Assembly (NCBI RefSeq): GCF_028867935.1
Contig: NZ_JAPQNS010000001.1
Coordinates: 930,001 to 994,000, forward strand
DNA length: 64,000 nt
Direction of reading: 5' to 3'
DNA from: Flavobacterium sp. SUN052
Lineage (GTDB): Bacteria; Bacteroidota; Bacteroidia; Flavobacteriales; Flavobacteriaceae
Shown here: one piece after another, positions 25,673 through 34,827 of the stretch
Layout of the letters: every line of letters begins with the position of its first letter
Numbering within the stretch: position 1 is the stretch's first letter
Translations under genes and position numbers: made by a program
The notes under the pieces: model-generated
What the model was told of the DNA's origin: nothing
What the model saw: the letters and a program-made list of their open reading frames with translations, nothing else
Database searches by the model: none

Positions 25673-26293
25673 TTAGATCACCTTGATCTTTTTTAACCAG
25701 TTCAGCACGTCCGTTTCCACTTCTTGTGCTTTGGCATCTTTGATAACTAATAATTGACCATCCCGTTCTGAACCACCCCTGGTTGTAAACCCTTCCAGTA
25801 TGGTGCTGTTGGGACAAAGCTCCTTTACGGTCTGGAATGTACTGCCAACACCATAGCCACCATTGCTATTAAACGGAATAACTGTTTTGCCCCTTAGATC
25901 ATATTGACGCAAAAAGCTTTTCATCGGCGGAGGCAACTGCATACCCCAGGTTGGGAAACCGACGAACACAACATCGTATTGTCGAATATTGTCAATTTTT
26001 GTTTTTAACGGGGGCAGAAAACCCGTTTCGTTTTCCTTCGCAACCTGCTCCACTGTGGCACGGTAGTTCTCTGGATAAGGGGTTACCAGTTCAAGCGGCA
26101 CCAGTTTACCTCCTACACGCTTGTGAATAATTTCCGCAACGGCTTTGGTGTTGTTGGTGCGGGACAGATATACGATTAATACTTTATTCGGGCCTGGAAC
26201 AGCCGCAATGGTTGCCGGACGGTCTTTCGTTTCAGAAGACATACAGGCCATACTTATCAGGCAACAGGCCCAAAGCAGGTGTTTCATAGCCAT
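25673..26293 (-). CDS. Flavodoxin-like lipoprotein
   Basis: 206 residues. The N-terminus has a hydrophobic leader ending in a lipobox-like LISMAC (Cys near 17), so it is probably a lipoprotein. The flavodoxin domain follows: VLIVYLSRTNNTKAVAEII is the phosphate-binding loop for FMN, DVVFVGFPTWGMQLPPPM and FNSNGGYGVGSTF form the flavin-ring loops. It resembles the Flavodoxin_4 family, long-chain flavodoxins found next to aldo/keto reductases and CMD genes. It may carry electrons for reduction of a periplasmic electrophile; partner and substrate are unknown. It is gene four of the seven-gene operon. Confidence 0.88.
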   Translation of the reverse strand: MAMKHLLWACCLISMACMSSETKDRPATIAAVPGPNKVLIVYLSRTNNTKAVAEIIHKRVGGKLVPLELVTPYPENYRATVEQVAKENETGFLPPLKTKIDNIRQYDVVFVGFPTWGMQLPPPMKSFLRQYDLRGKTVIPFNSNGGYGVGSTFQTVKELCPNSTILEGFTTRGGSERDGQLLVIKDAKAQEVETDVLNWLKKIKVI

Positions 26294-26362
26294 GATTAGT
26301 GTCAGCGCTCGTTTTTAGTCTTTTCAGATGTTCTTACCAGCGCCGACGTGTTGAATAACCCA

Positions 26363-26848
26363 CTAATGTTTGATGACATGGGTGTCCCGTACACTGCTAA
26401 ATGTCAGGGCCAACATTTTCCAATCGTTCCGTTGTTTTTTATAGACTTCGGTTACGGTGAACTCTGTCTTTGCCTCCGTGCCCCGAACCATAGCCACCAG
26501 CGTAATGCGGCTCCAGATAATGGCCGTATTGTTGTCAAACAGCTCAACCGCCGTATCGTGTACATCCGCCTGCTTGTACCAAATGCTTCCGGTTTTAATG
26601 ATTTCGAGTTCTTCGTCCTTTTTCCAGGTGCCACTCATATGGACAAACTTTGACTTATCGTCGAAGAGTTGAGCCAGTTTGTCCACGTTCTTGTCGGCCA
26701 TCCACTGCCACTTTTGCTTCGATAGGTCAATGATTTCCTGCTGAGCCTTCGTGGGGGGTGTCGTAGCCGTGCTTGACGTTGTGGTCTGGGCGAAGGTTGC
26801 CTGCATACCGATTAGCAGGAACCATAAACTGAGCATTGTTGCTTTCAT
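26363..26848 (-). CDS. Secreted NTF2-like (DUF4440) protein, copy b
   Basis: 161 residues from the ATG at 26848 ahead of a signal peptide (KATMLSLWFLLIGMQATFAQ). An in-frame start at 26878 would put ten residues before it. The mature domain is the SnoaL/NTF2-like cone fold: QEIIDLSKQKWQWMADKNVDKLAQLFDDKSKFVHMSG, then EDDEL-type strands through TAIIWSRITLVAMVRG and NDWKMLALTFSSV. It is clearly a paralogue of the preceding gene (26891-27391), with matching WQWM-DKNVDKL and MGTW segments. Function is unknown: such domains bind small hydrophobic ligands or act as isomerases. Confidence 0.85.
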   Translation of the reverse strand: MKATMLSLWFLLIGMQATFAQTTTSSTATTPPTKAQQEIIDLSKQKWQWMADKNVDKLAQLFDDKSKFVHMSGTWKKDEELEIIKTGSIWYKQADVHDTAVELFDNNTAIIWSRITLVAMVRGTEAKTEFTVTEVYKKQRNDWKMLALTFSSVRDTHVIKH

Positions 26849-26890
26849 ACAGTGATTGATTTTTGGGATTAAATACACAAGTGAACTCGA

Positions 26891-27391
26891 CTAATTTTTA
26901 ACGGGCCTCATCAGCTTAGAAAATGAAAGTTGTCCCATCGTCCATTTGCCGTTTTCCTTCACATATACTTCTGTCACCATAAAGGGATTAACGACCGCCC
27001 GGCGGCCCGGTTCGTTGCCGCCCACTACGGCCACTAAGTCGAGGTCACTTAACAAGATGGCCGTATTGCCAATCATGTTGAATGTCGTTGAATGGACAGT
27101 CGCTTTCTTGTACCAGATGTTTCCGCTTTTGATAACGTCTAGTTCCTGGCTCTTTCCCCAGGTTCCACCCATGTGAACAAACATCGATTTGTCATCAAAT
27201 AGGGCCGTTAACTTGTCGACATTTTTGTCGGACATCCATTGCCATTTATCTTTCGAGAGCGTGATGATCTCCTGTTCCATGCTGGTACTAGCCGTTGCTA
27301 CGTTCGGTTTTTGTGACTGGGAGAAGGACGTTTGCATGCCTGCCATCAGGAAGGGAAGTGCGAGAATTGATGCTTTTAGTATATTTTTCAT
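26891..27391 (-). CDS. Secreted NTF2-like (DUF4440) protein, copy a
   Basis: 166 residues with a signal peptide (KNILKASILALPFLMAGMQTSFSQ). It shares with its tandem neighbour the segments LSKDKWQWMSDKNVDKLTALFDD, FVHMGGTWGKSQELDVIKSGNIWYKKA and a C-terminal GKWTMGQLSFSKL. Tandem placement suggests a local duplication and possibly a heterodimer. It lies 15 bp downstream of the aldo/keto reductase gene, in the same operon. No active-site residue can be assigned with confidence. Confidence 0.86.
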   Translation of the reverse strand: MKNILKASILALPFLMAGMQTSFSQSQKPNVATASTSMEQEIITLSKDKWQWMSDKNVDKLTALFDDKSMFVHMGGTWGKSQELDVIKSGNIWYKKATVHSTTFNMIGNTAILLSDLDLVAVVGGNEPGRRAVVNPFMVTEVYVKENGKWTMGQLSFSKLMRPVKN

Positions 27392-27406
27392 TGGTGGCGT
27401 GTTTTA

Positions 27407-28340
<934 letters not shown>

Positions 28341-28381
28341 TGATTCGAATAAACGCATCAGGTAGCGTGTTCGGAAAGTGG

Positions 28382-28389
28382 TAATTTTG
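28382..28389 (+). promoter_or_regulatory. -7 box of the araC gene at 28412
   Basis: TAATTTTG fits TAnnTTTG exactly and ends 22 bp before the start codon. It directly follows GGAAAGTGGTA, which resembles one half-site of the shared operator (TGGTA end), so autoregulation is possible. Confidence 0.5.
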
Positions 28390-28411
28390 AGGTAGGTAAA
28401 TCAACAAGGCA

Positions 28412-29314
28412 ATGGATACGCTACGACGGTTCGAGACAATCACTGATTACAACGTATTTAATAATCACGAAACGTTACACCCGCTCATCAGTGTAATCGA
28501 CTTCTCAAAAGCAGACCCCCGAACAGGCTCGGGTATGTATTTTGGCTTCTACGCCATTCTCCTGAAAGACGTAAAATGCGGAGATCTGGTGTACGGCCGC
28601 CATACGTATGATTATCAGGAAGGAACGCTGGTTTTTCTGGCACCGGGTCAGGTAGCGGGCATGAATAGTAATGGAGAGACCTATCAGCCTAAAGGCTACG
28701 GGCTGGTGTTTCACGCAGATTTGATTCACGGCACGGCCCTCGGGCGGCATATTCAGGACTATACATTTTTCAGTTACCAATCCAACGAAGCCCTGCACGT
28801 ATCGAAGCGGGAACGGGAGTTGGTGCTGGATTTCTTTGCGAAAATCGAGTACGAATTGCAGCATGCCATCGATAAACACAGTAAGAAGCTGATTGTCAAT
28901 AGTATTGAACTGTTTTTGAACTATTGTGTCCGTTTTTATGACCGCCAGTTTATTACCCGAAACCATGTGCATCAGGGCGTTTTAGAGCGTTTCGAGAACT
29001 TGCTGAACGCTTACTTCCAGAGTGACAAACCGCAAATAATCGGGTTGCCTTCAGTAGCTTATTGCGCGGGTGAGTTGAACTTGTCGGCCAATTACTTTGG
29101 CGACCTGATCAAGAAAGAAACCGGCAAAACGGCGCAGGAATATATTCAAACTAAGCTCATCGACGTGGCCAAAGAACGCATATTTGACCAGAGCAAGTCT
29201 GTTAGTCAAGTGGCCTATGATTTAGGCTTTAAGTATCCCCAGCATTTCATCCGGGTATTTAAGCAGCGGGTTGGCCAGTCACCCAATGAATATAGGACGC
29301 TGCATGAAAATTGA
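28412..29314 (+). CDS. AraC-family transcriptional regulator (copy 1)
   Basis: 300 residues. The N-terminal half is a cupin-like sensor domain (TLHPLISVIDFSKA, GTLVFLAPGQVAGM, YGLVFHADLIHGTALGRHI). The C-terminal half has the two AraC helix-turn-helices: AGELNLSANYFGDLIKKETGKTAQEYIQTKLI and KSVSQVAYDLGFKYPQHFIRVFKQRVGQSPNEYR. It is divergent from the aldo/keto reductase operon with a two-box operator between them, which fits a YqhC-like local activator. The protein at 31185-32072 is a close paralogue, sharing the FFSYQSNEALH and NSPNYFGDLIKKETGK type segments. The inducer is unknown. Confidence 0.93.
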   Translation: MDTLRRFETITDYNVFNNHETLHPLISVIDFSKADPRTGSGMYFGFYAILLKDVKCGDLVYGRHTYDYQEGTLVFLAPGQVAGMNSNGETYQPKGYGLVFHADLIHGTALGRHIQDYTFFSYQSNEALHVSKRERELVLDFFAKIEYELQHAIDKHSKKLIVNSIELFLNYCVRFYDRQFITRNHVHQGVLERFENLLNAYFQSDKPQIIGLPSVAYCAGELNLSANYFGDLIKKETGKTAQEYIQTKLIDVAKERIFDQSKSVSQVAYDLGFKYPQHFIRVFKQRVGQSPNEYRTLHEN

Positions 29315-29492
29315 CAGCTTGTAAATTTGTCCAACAATTTAGGGGCAAAAATTCACCATAATCGGTAAAAGCAACTTTTACGTTTCGTTAACATTCTTTT
29401 ACTGTCCCGCTAACACATCTCAGAACAAAGACTGGTAGGTTTACGGTACGCCGTTGCGGCCCAAATTAGTTGGAATAAAAAAAAGAAAAAGG

Positions 29493-31163
29493 ATGAACTG
29501 CTCCCGCGTATATGCTCTGCTCATACTGTCTGTTTTTCTCACTTCCTGCGGACAAAACCAAACAAACGTACCGAAAGAACCAAAAGGTAAGATCGAGTCC
29601 GAAATCAACGACATAGGGCCCAATATAACGGTTCGTACTATTAAAAAAGGCAGAGATGGCACCCTGTTAATTGCTGGCCCGAATAACTCATCCTCATCAT
29701 TTGGTGATGTTTTTCGATACGACCCTACCAGGGCCGGGGAAAAATCGTTCACTAATCTCACCAGTAAAATAGGTTCGCACCGATTCTGGGATGTCCTGGA
29801 AGATCGACGCGGACATTTTTGGTTCACTACTACTGATTCAGGTGTTTATTATGACAACGGGAAATCCATTCAACATTTCACTACAGCCGAGGGACTTGCC
29901 AATAATCAGGTTTTGTCTGTTTATGAAGATAAAGCCGGCATTATCTGGTTGGGCACTGGCGGTGGAATAAGTCGTTATGATGGTAAATCGTTTCGAAATT
30001 TTACTTCTCCGAACGCCCCGCTTTTTTATAAAGAACCGGATTGGAATAATGACATTCACACAATCTTTGAAGATAAAACAGGAAAATTGTGGGTTGGCAC
30101 AAGGGGCGACGCCTTCGTTTATGACGGGAAGAAATTCACTACGTTAACCCACAAAGGCGAACCCTTTCTCGACGTTTGGAGCATAATCGAAGATCGGAAA
30201 GGCACTATTTGGCTCAGTGGTTACAATGGATTTAGAGGCAGCTCGGGTGGCCTCTATCGCTATGACGGCAGTACCTTTACCAAGGTGTCAGAGCGGGGGG
30301 CTTATGCTATAATGCAGGATAAAAAAGGAGACATCTGGACTACTGGTCCCGTAAATCCGGCTAATTGGACGGTGCAGGCAGTATCCCGTTATGATGCAAA
30401 TTCCCTGTATAATGAGAAACCCATTGTAAGCGAAATTAGCTCAGGAAAGGCTTTCTATGGACTTTTGGAAGCGACCGATGGCAGTATTTGGTTTGGCGAT
30501 GCGACCGGCGTGTATCGGTATGATGGAAAGACCATCACGGACTTTTATAACAAAGCGGGTCAGAAAAAATATAGCATCGATACGAAGCAAAGTGTCGTAG
30601 TCTGGAAAGGGTCTATGGTGCTTGGTGGCTGGGAAGGTTCTACGTTTCGTGGTGATGGTTTCCTTACAGGGGACGTCGATCTGGTAAAAGGAGAATTATT
30701 GATTGAGAATCGTCAGCTAGTGGGCGGTGCCGCTGAAGTCGACATGGCTACCATCGAACAAAAATTTGACGATCAACTTCCCCACAATAAATTACCACCA
30801 TTTTTTGATGTCAAAAAATTTCCTGTTTCTACATTCACCATCACGAAGGTTGAAACAGGGAATGATAAAAACACAAACGTTCCAACTGATGGAAGTGTAA
30901 GAGTTACAAGGGAAGGAAATATAAAGGTTACAGGGAACCTGACCATAGAAGGTATCACGAAGGCAGTTACTTTTCCAGCCCAACTATATTTCAAGGACGG
31001 AATGGACGGAACTGTCGAGCTGAATGGCGCGCTGGTCGTTGATCGAACTGATTGGGGTATCGATTCTGGATCAGAAAAGAACTTTTTTAAGTCTGGTGAT
31101 GGGACTATTTCGGACGACGTTAAACTGTTTATAAAAATCGTCGCAAAAAAAATGAACAGGTAG
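29493..31163 (+). CDS. Lipoprotein with two-component-type beta-propeller repeats fused to a YceI-like domain
   Basis: About 556 residues from the ATG at 29493 (an earlier start at 29454 is in frame). The leader ends in a lipobox (FLTSCGQ), so it is probably a lipoprotein. Residues about 45-365 hold repeats of the regulator-propeller kind, recognised by VYEDKAGIIWLGTGGGISRYDGKSF, FEDKTGKLWVGTRGDAFVYDGKKF and similar units. From about residue 370 the chain changes to a YceI-like lipocalin fold: YSIDTKQSVVVWKGSM, then GELLIENRQLVGGAAEVDMATI, FPVSTFTITKVE and VTGNLTIEGITKAVTFPA. YceI proteins bind isoprenoid or fatty-acyl chains. I do not know this combination as an established family. The 178-bp region upstream holds a possible -7 box (TAAATTTG, 29322-29329) and the inverted repeat GTAAAAG-caa-CTTTTAC at 29365-29381. 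Confidence 0.82.
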   Translation: MNCSRVYALLILSVFLTSCGQNQTNVPKEPKGKIESEINDIGPNITVRTIKKGRDGTLLIAGPNNSSSSFGDVFRYDPTRAGEKSFTNLTSKIGSHRFWDVLEDRRGHFWFTTTDSGVYYDNGKSIQHFTTAEGLANNQVLSVYEDKAGIIWLGTGGGISRYDGKSFRNFTSPNAPLFYKEPDWNNDIHTIFEDKTGKLWVGTRGDAFVYDGKKFTTLTHKGEPFLDVWSIIEDRKGTIWLSGYNGFRGSSGGLYRYDGSTFTKVSERGAYAIMQDKKGDIWTTGPVNPANWTVQAVSRYDANSLYNEKPIVSEISSGKAFYGLLEATDGSIWFGDATGVYRYDGKTITDFYNKAGQKKYSIDTKQSVVVWKGSMVLGGWEGSTFRGDGFLTGDVDLVKGELLIENRQLVGGAAEVDMATIEQKFDDQLPHNKLPPFFDVKKFPVSTFTITKVETGNDKNTNVPTDGSVRVTREGNIKVTGNLTIEGITKAVTFPAQLYFKDGMDGTVELNGALVVDRTDWGIDSGSEKNFFKSGDGTISDDVKLFIKIVAKKMNR

Positions 31164-31184
31164 TGCCGCCTTGCCCCACTCGAA

Positions 31185-32072
31185 TCAATTCAAACTTCTA
31201 TACTCGTTTGGCGACACACCCACCTTCTGCTTAAAGAACCGGGTAAAATGCTGCGGGTATTTGAACCCTAATTCATACGAAATTTCACTGACCGATTTTC
31301 CGGTATCGAAAATCCGCTCTTTGGCCAGATCAATCAGTTGAAGCTGAATGTACTCCAAGGCCGATTTGCCGGTTTCCTTTTTAATTAAATCACCAAAGTA
31401 ATTCGGCGATAGGTTTAATTCGCTGGCAAAGTAAGCGACCCCCGGCAGGCCCTGCGTTTTCAGCGCGTCACTCTGCAAATACGTATTCAGCTTCTCTTCA
31501 AACTGCGCGATGATGCCATGATTGGCATGTTCGCGGGTGATAAACTGGCGCTCATAAAAACGGGTACAGTACTTCAGGAGCAATTCCAGATTCGCCACAA
31601 TCAGCTTTTTGCTATGGCGGTCGAGGTTCTGGCCGATTTCAACGGCAATGTTCCCGAAACAGTTGTCAACCACTCCTCGCTCCGAATCGGACAGGTGCAA
31701 CGCTTCATTGGATTGGTAGCTGAAAAACGAATAGTCGTGAATCTGCTTACCCAGGCTGGTACCTTTAATCAGGTCGGGGTGGAAGATCAAGGCCTTCCCA
31801 TAAGGCTGGTGCAATTCGCCCTCGGGCTCGCTGCCAATTACCTGCCCCGGACCAATAAACACCACGGTGCCTTCCGAATAATCATAATACTGATTGCCGT
31901 ATCGCAAATCGCCACAGTTGGTTTCCTTGATGATGATGGCGTAGAAATCCAGCCGGAATTTAGTCCGTTTCAATGGGGTACCCTTTCCTAGATCAACCAA
32001 ATTGATCAGTGGATGGAGCGTCCTGTTGTTGAACGTCTCACTGTATTTTTTGATGGTATCGTAGATCGTCAT
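31185..32072 (-). CDS. AraC-family transcriptional regulator (copy 2)
   Basis: 295 residues from the ATG at 32072 (MTIYDTIKKYSETF), which aligns with the start of copy 1; an in-frame start at 32120 adds 16 less conserved residues. Sensor half: TLHPLINLVDLGKGTPL, GTVVFIGPGQVIGSEPEGE, KALIFHPDLIKGTSLGKQI. DNA-binding half: ASELNLSPNYFGDLIKKETGKSALEY and KSVSEISYELGFKYPQHFTRFFKQKVGVSPNEYR. The recognition helices are nearly the same as in copy 1, so both may read the same operator. It is divergent from the outer-membrane/cupin/CMD operon, with an operator copy in the 199-bp spacer. Confidence 0.93.
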   Translation of the reverse strand: MTIYDTIKKYSETFNNRTLHPLINLVDLGKGTPLKRTKFRLDFYAIIIKETNCGDLRYGNQYYDYSEGTVVFIGPGQVIGSEPEGELHQPYGKALIFHPDLIKGTSLGKQIHDYSFFSYQSNEALHLSDSERGVVDNCFGNIAVEIGQNLDRHSKKLIVANLELLLKYCTRFYERQFITREHANHGIIAQFEEKLNTYLQSDALKTQGLPGVAYFASELNLSPNYFGDLIKKETGKSALEYIQLQLIDLAKERIFDTGKSVSEISYELGFKYPQHFTRFFKQKVGVSPNEYRSLN

Positions 32073-32170
32073 AGCAACGGTTCGGCGCGGGGTGGCAGCA
32101 GCAACTGACTGTCCATGCATCCGATTTTAATCAAAACTACAACCGAAGCGAGCGAGTCATGCTGCTACCT

Positions 32171-32234
32171 GTAAAAGTGGTAGGTAAAACCGTAAAATGT
32201 ATAATGACAGGCGTATAGGCCGAGGCTACCTTTG
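32171..32234 (+). promoter_or_regulatory. Promoter and two-box AraC-type operator of the 32272 operon
   Basis: GTAAAAGTGGTA (32171-32182), nine bases, GTAAAATGTATA (32192-32203), 23 bases, then the perfect -7 box TACCTTTG (32227-32234). Spacing is identical to the sites at 28277-28340 and 40198-40261. The two boxes are near-copies of one another (GTAAAAnnGnTA-like), 21 bp apart, so a bound AraC monomer pair would sit on one face of the helix. Confidence 0.78.
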
Positions 32235-32271
32235 CACCTAATCTACCAACTTGTCACATAACACATTATAA

Positions 32272-33075
32272 ATGAGTCGTATACTTGTCTACTTAATAGT
32301 GCCTTTGTTTGCTTTTATGCCAGAAATAAGCCTCGGGCAGACAGCCGATAGTACCCAGTCCAGATCTGCGGAGGCCGAATCCAAGGCATCCGTATCCACA
32401 TTTTCGGGATCTGTAGGAATCACCAACAATGGTTTCTCCATCGTTCCAACGTTTTCATTAAACAGACCGGCGGCTATTATGAACTTCTACTGGCGTAAGA
32501 AACGATTCAGCTTCGACCCGGACATTCGCCTGGTATCGGATGCCAGCAAAGGAGGTTTTATTTTCTGGTTTCGGTACCGCCTGATTGAGCAAAAGAAATT
32601 CAGTCTGCGGGTTGGCGTTCACCCGGCCTTTTCGCTGGTAAAGAAAACCGTCATCGAGAACGGCTCCGACAGTGAAATCACAGAGATGCTGCGGTTTGCG
32701 GCAGCGGAGGTCGTGCCTACCTACCAGATTACGCCCCACTGGACCATCGGTGCGGTGTATTTACATGGTAGCGGGCTGCAAAAGCATGGCCCGCAGCGCA
32801 CTGATGTGTTCTTTTTCAACAACAGCATTTCGAACATCAACATCGGGGGCAATTTCAGACTTACCCTCGTTCCAACGGCGTATCTGTTTTATGTTGATGG
32901 CCATAAGGGCAGCTATTTTTCCGGAACCGGCATTCTGGCCAGGAAGGGCGTTCCGTTTACAATTCAGTCCACTATTAATCAGACCATCAAGTCCAATGTT
33001 CCGGGCAATAAGGGGTTTATGTGGAACGTGATGCTCGCCTATAACTTCAGTAAAACATTCAAGCACCTCAACTAA
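32272..33075 (+). CDS. Predicted outer-membrane beta-barrel protein, function unknown
   Basis: 267 residues with a signal peptide (SRILVYLIVPLFAFMPEISLGQ). The rest shows alternating polar and aromatic strands: GSVGITNNGFSIVPTFSLN, AIMNFYWRKKRFSFDPDIRLV, GFIFWFRYRLIEQKKFSLRVG, PHWTIGAVYLHGSG, and a last strand WNVMLAYNFSKTF ending in an aromatic-rich C-terminus. This fits an 8- to 12-stranded barrel. It heads the operon controlled by the operator at 32171-32234, which suggests it helps a compound cross the outer membrane under the inducing stress. I cannot place it in a named family. Confidence 0.7.
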   Translation: MSRILVYLIVPLFAFMPEISLGQTADSTQSRSAEAESKASVSTFSGSVGITNNGFSIVPTFSLNRPAAIMNFYWRKKRFSFDPDIRLVSDASKGGFIFWFRYRLIEQKKFSLRVGVHPAFSLVKKTVIENGSDSEITEMLRFAAAEVVPTYQITPHWTIGAVYLHGSGLQKHGPQRTDVFFFNNSISNINIGGNFRLTLVPTAYLFYVDGHKGSYFSGTGILARKGVPFTIQSTINQTIKSNVPGNKGFMWNVMLAYNFSKTFKHLN

Positions 33076-33214
33076 CACCCGCTAATGAAAACTTACTCGT
33101 TAACGATCAACAATAAACTAACTAAGGGTTGCCGCTACGGGCATTCGGGTGCGCAAAATGCCATTTGATATCGACAATCTCGTTTAACCAATCATCGTAA
33201 ACAACTCAACTTGT

Positions 33215-33706
33215 ATGAAAGCACGGCCCATTTTTTTATTTCCCTTTTTCTTAGTCTTAGCCGGTAGTATGGCCTGCACAGCTGACAACCCCGTAGATGG
33301 CCCTGGTGCCGAAACCAACAATAGTCAGGGAAACGCCCCGAAAGACAGCGTGACTAATCGGCTGCTTATCCGAATTGGTTCCAGTACGTTCTCGGCGACT
33401 CTTGCCAATAACGCAGCTGTGACCGCTTTGAAGAAGCAACTACCGCTCACGTTATCCATGAAGGAGCTGAACAGTAATGAGAAGTTTGCACAACTGCGAT
33501 CGGAACTGCCTACCCAGTCAAGCAGTCCCGGCACGATTCAGTCGGGCGATTTGATGCTGTATGGTTCCAATACGCTGGTGCTCTTTTACAAGACGTTTCA
33601 GACCTCGTATAGCTATGCCAAGCTTGGCCAAATTGACAATTCGTCGGGGTTGGCAAAGGCGGTAGGGTCTGGCAATGTGACCGTCACGTTTGAACTGACC
33701 AAATGA
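33215..33706 (+). CDS. Cyclophilin-like-fold lipoprotein
   Basis: 163 residues. The leader [19 protein letters not shown] ends in a lipobox (Cys near 21). A low-complexity linker rich in N, G, S and P follows. The domain from about residue 48 ([35 protein letters not shown]) with [30 protein letters not shown] and VTVTFEL matches the small cyclophilin-like fold family (Cyclophil_like2), which lacks proven isomerase activity. It is coupled to the acetyltransferase gene by an ATGA overlap. Its biological role is unknown; this family is often encoded beside cupin, CMD and aldo/keto reductase genes. Confidence 0.8.
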   Translation: MKARPIFLFPFFLVLAGSMACTADNPVDGPGAETNNSQGNAPKDSVTNRLLIRIGSSTFSATLANNAAVTALKKQLPLTLSMKELNSNEKFAQLRSELPTQSSSPGTIQSGDLMLYGSNTLVLFYKTFQTSYSYAKLGQIDNSSGLAKAVGSGNVTVTFELTK

Positions 33707-34287
33707 AATCTATGAGCAACGAGACAGAAGGTAAAGGCATCCTGGAACGGCTTCAGGCTGGGGAGCCCCTTCGAAAATATGATCCTGAATACGGGAAGTT
33801 TGGCCAGGTAGTGGCACGCACTATCCGGCTGTGCGTTGAAATGAATGCTACCGCCACCGATACCGATCAGGTACGCCAACGGTTAAGCGACATCATCGGA
33901 ACCGAGATTGATGAATCAACAACCATTTTTCCGCCGTTTTACACCAACTTTGGCCGATTTATTCGGCTTGGGAAAGACATCTTTATCAACCACAATTGCT
34001 CTTTTCTGGATATTGGCGGTATCACTATTGAAGACGATGTGCAGATTGGCCCTGGCGTCAAGCTCACGTCCGAAAATCACCCACTGGACCCGGCCGACCG
34101 TAAAACGCTTCTGCTGGCACCAATCGTAATCAAACGAAATGCCTGGATTGGTGCCGGAGCAACCATTCTACCGGGAGTTACTGTTGGAGAAAACGCCGTT
34201 GTGGCCGCCGGAGCCGTAGTCAGTCGGGATGTACCGGCGAATACAGTGGTGGCTGGTATACCGGCAAAAGTTGTGAAGACAATTTGA
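33703..34287 (+). CDS. Sugar O-acetyltransferase-like hexapeptide protein
   Basis: 194 residues of the LacA/Maa type. An N-terminal helical part ([23 protein letters not shown]) is followed by the left-handed beta-helix made of hexapeptide repeats ([34 protein letters not shown], then [33 protein letters not shown]). The catalytic histidine would be in TSENHPLD. The end [17 protein letters not shown] is typical. These enzymes transfer acetyl from acetyl-CoA to sugars or related hydroxyls; the acceptor here is unknown. It has no signal peptide, so it works in the cytoplasm. It is coupled to the gene before (ATGA). Confidence 0.9.
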   Translation: MKSMSNETEGKGILERLQAGEPLRKYDPEYGKFGQVVARTIRLCVEMNATATDTDQVRQRLSDIIGTEIDESTTIFPPFYTNFGRFIRLGKDIFINHNCSFLDIGGITIEDDVQIGPGVKLTSENHPLDPADRKTLLLAPIVIKRNAWIGAGATILPGVTVGENAVVAAGAVVSRDVPANTVVAGIPAKVVKTI

Positions 34288-34316
34288 AGTCAGACAGCCG
34301 TATAAAAAAGGTAAGC

Positions 34317-34823
34317 ATGACGCCTATAACAATATTAAAGACCATGCTCCTGACCGGTACCATGGTATCGGTTATGGCATATGTTGGCACCAAACATCAT
34401 CAAAAAATGGTAACAGACACAAACACTCCTATTTTTCCCAAAGGCGAAAAATTGACAAACGGCTATTTTACCGGAGATGCCTATCTAACTCCCCTTTTGG
34501 CGAGAGATAAGAATAACGATTTCGCAATGGGTAATGTGACGTTCGAACCCGGCGCCAGAACTAATTGGCATACCCACCCGAAAGGGCAGGTGCTATTAGT
34601 TACCGAAGGGGAAGGGTATTACCAGGAGAAAGGCAAACCTGCCCAGCCCATAAAGAAAGGGGATGTGGTCAATATTCCTGAGCAGGTAGAGCACTGGCAT
34701 GGCGCATCCGCAACCCATAAACTGGTTCATGTCGCCATTACCAATTACCAGGGCGATACGAATGTGGTTTGGCTCAGCCCTGTCTCGCAGGCAGAATACG
34801 CCGACGCTAACAAAACAAATTGA
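34317..34823 (+). CDS. Exported cupin-domain protein
   Basis: 168 residues from the ATG at 34317 (an A/G-rich AAAAAAGGTAAG lies just upstream); a TTG overlapping the previous stop is less likely. The N-terminus ILKTMLLTGTMVSVMAYVG is a signal or membrane anchor. The cupin motifs are GARTNWHTHPKGQVLLVTEG and PEQVEHWHGASAT. It is paralogous to the cupin at 23143-23628. Both sit next to a CMD gene in operons that share the same operator, so the cupin-CMD pair looks like the functional core. Metal and reaction are not known. Confidence 0.88.
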   Translation: MTPITILKTMLLTGTMVSVMAYVGTKHHQKMVTDTNTPIFPKGEKLTNGYFTGDAYLTPLLARDKNNDFAMGNVTFEPGARTNWHTHPKGQVLLVTEGEGYYQEKGKPAQPIKKGDVVNIPEQVEHWHGASATHKLVHVAITNYQGDTNVVWLSPVSQAEYADANKTN

Positions 34824-34827
34824 CAGA

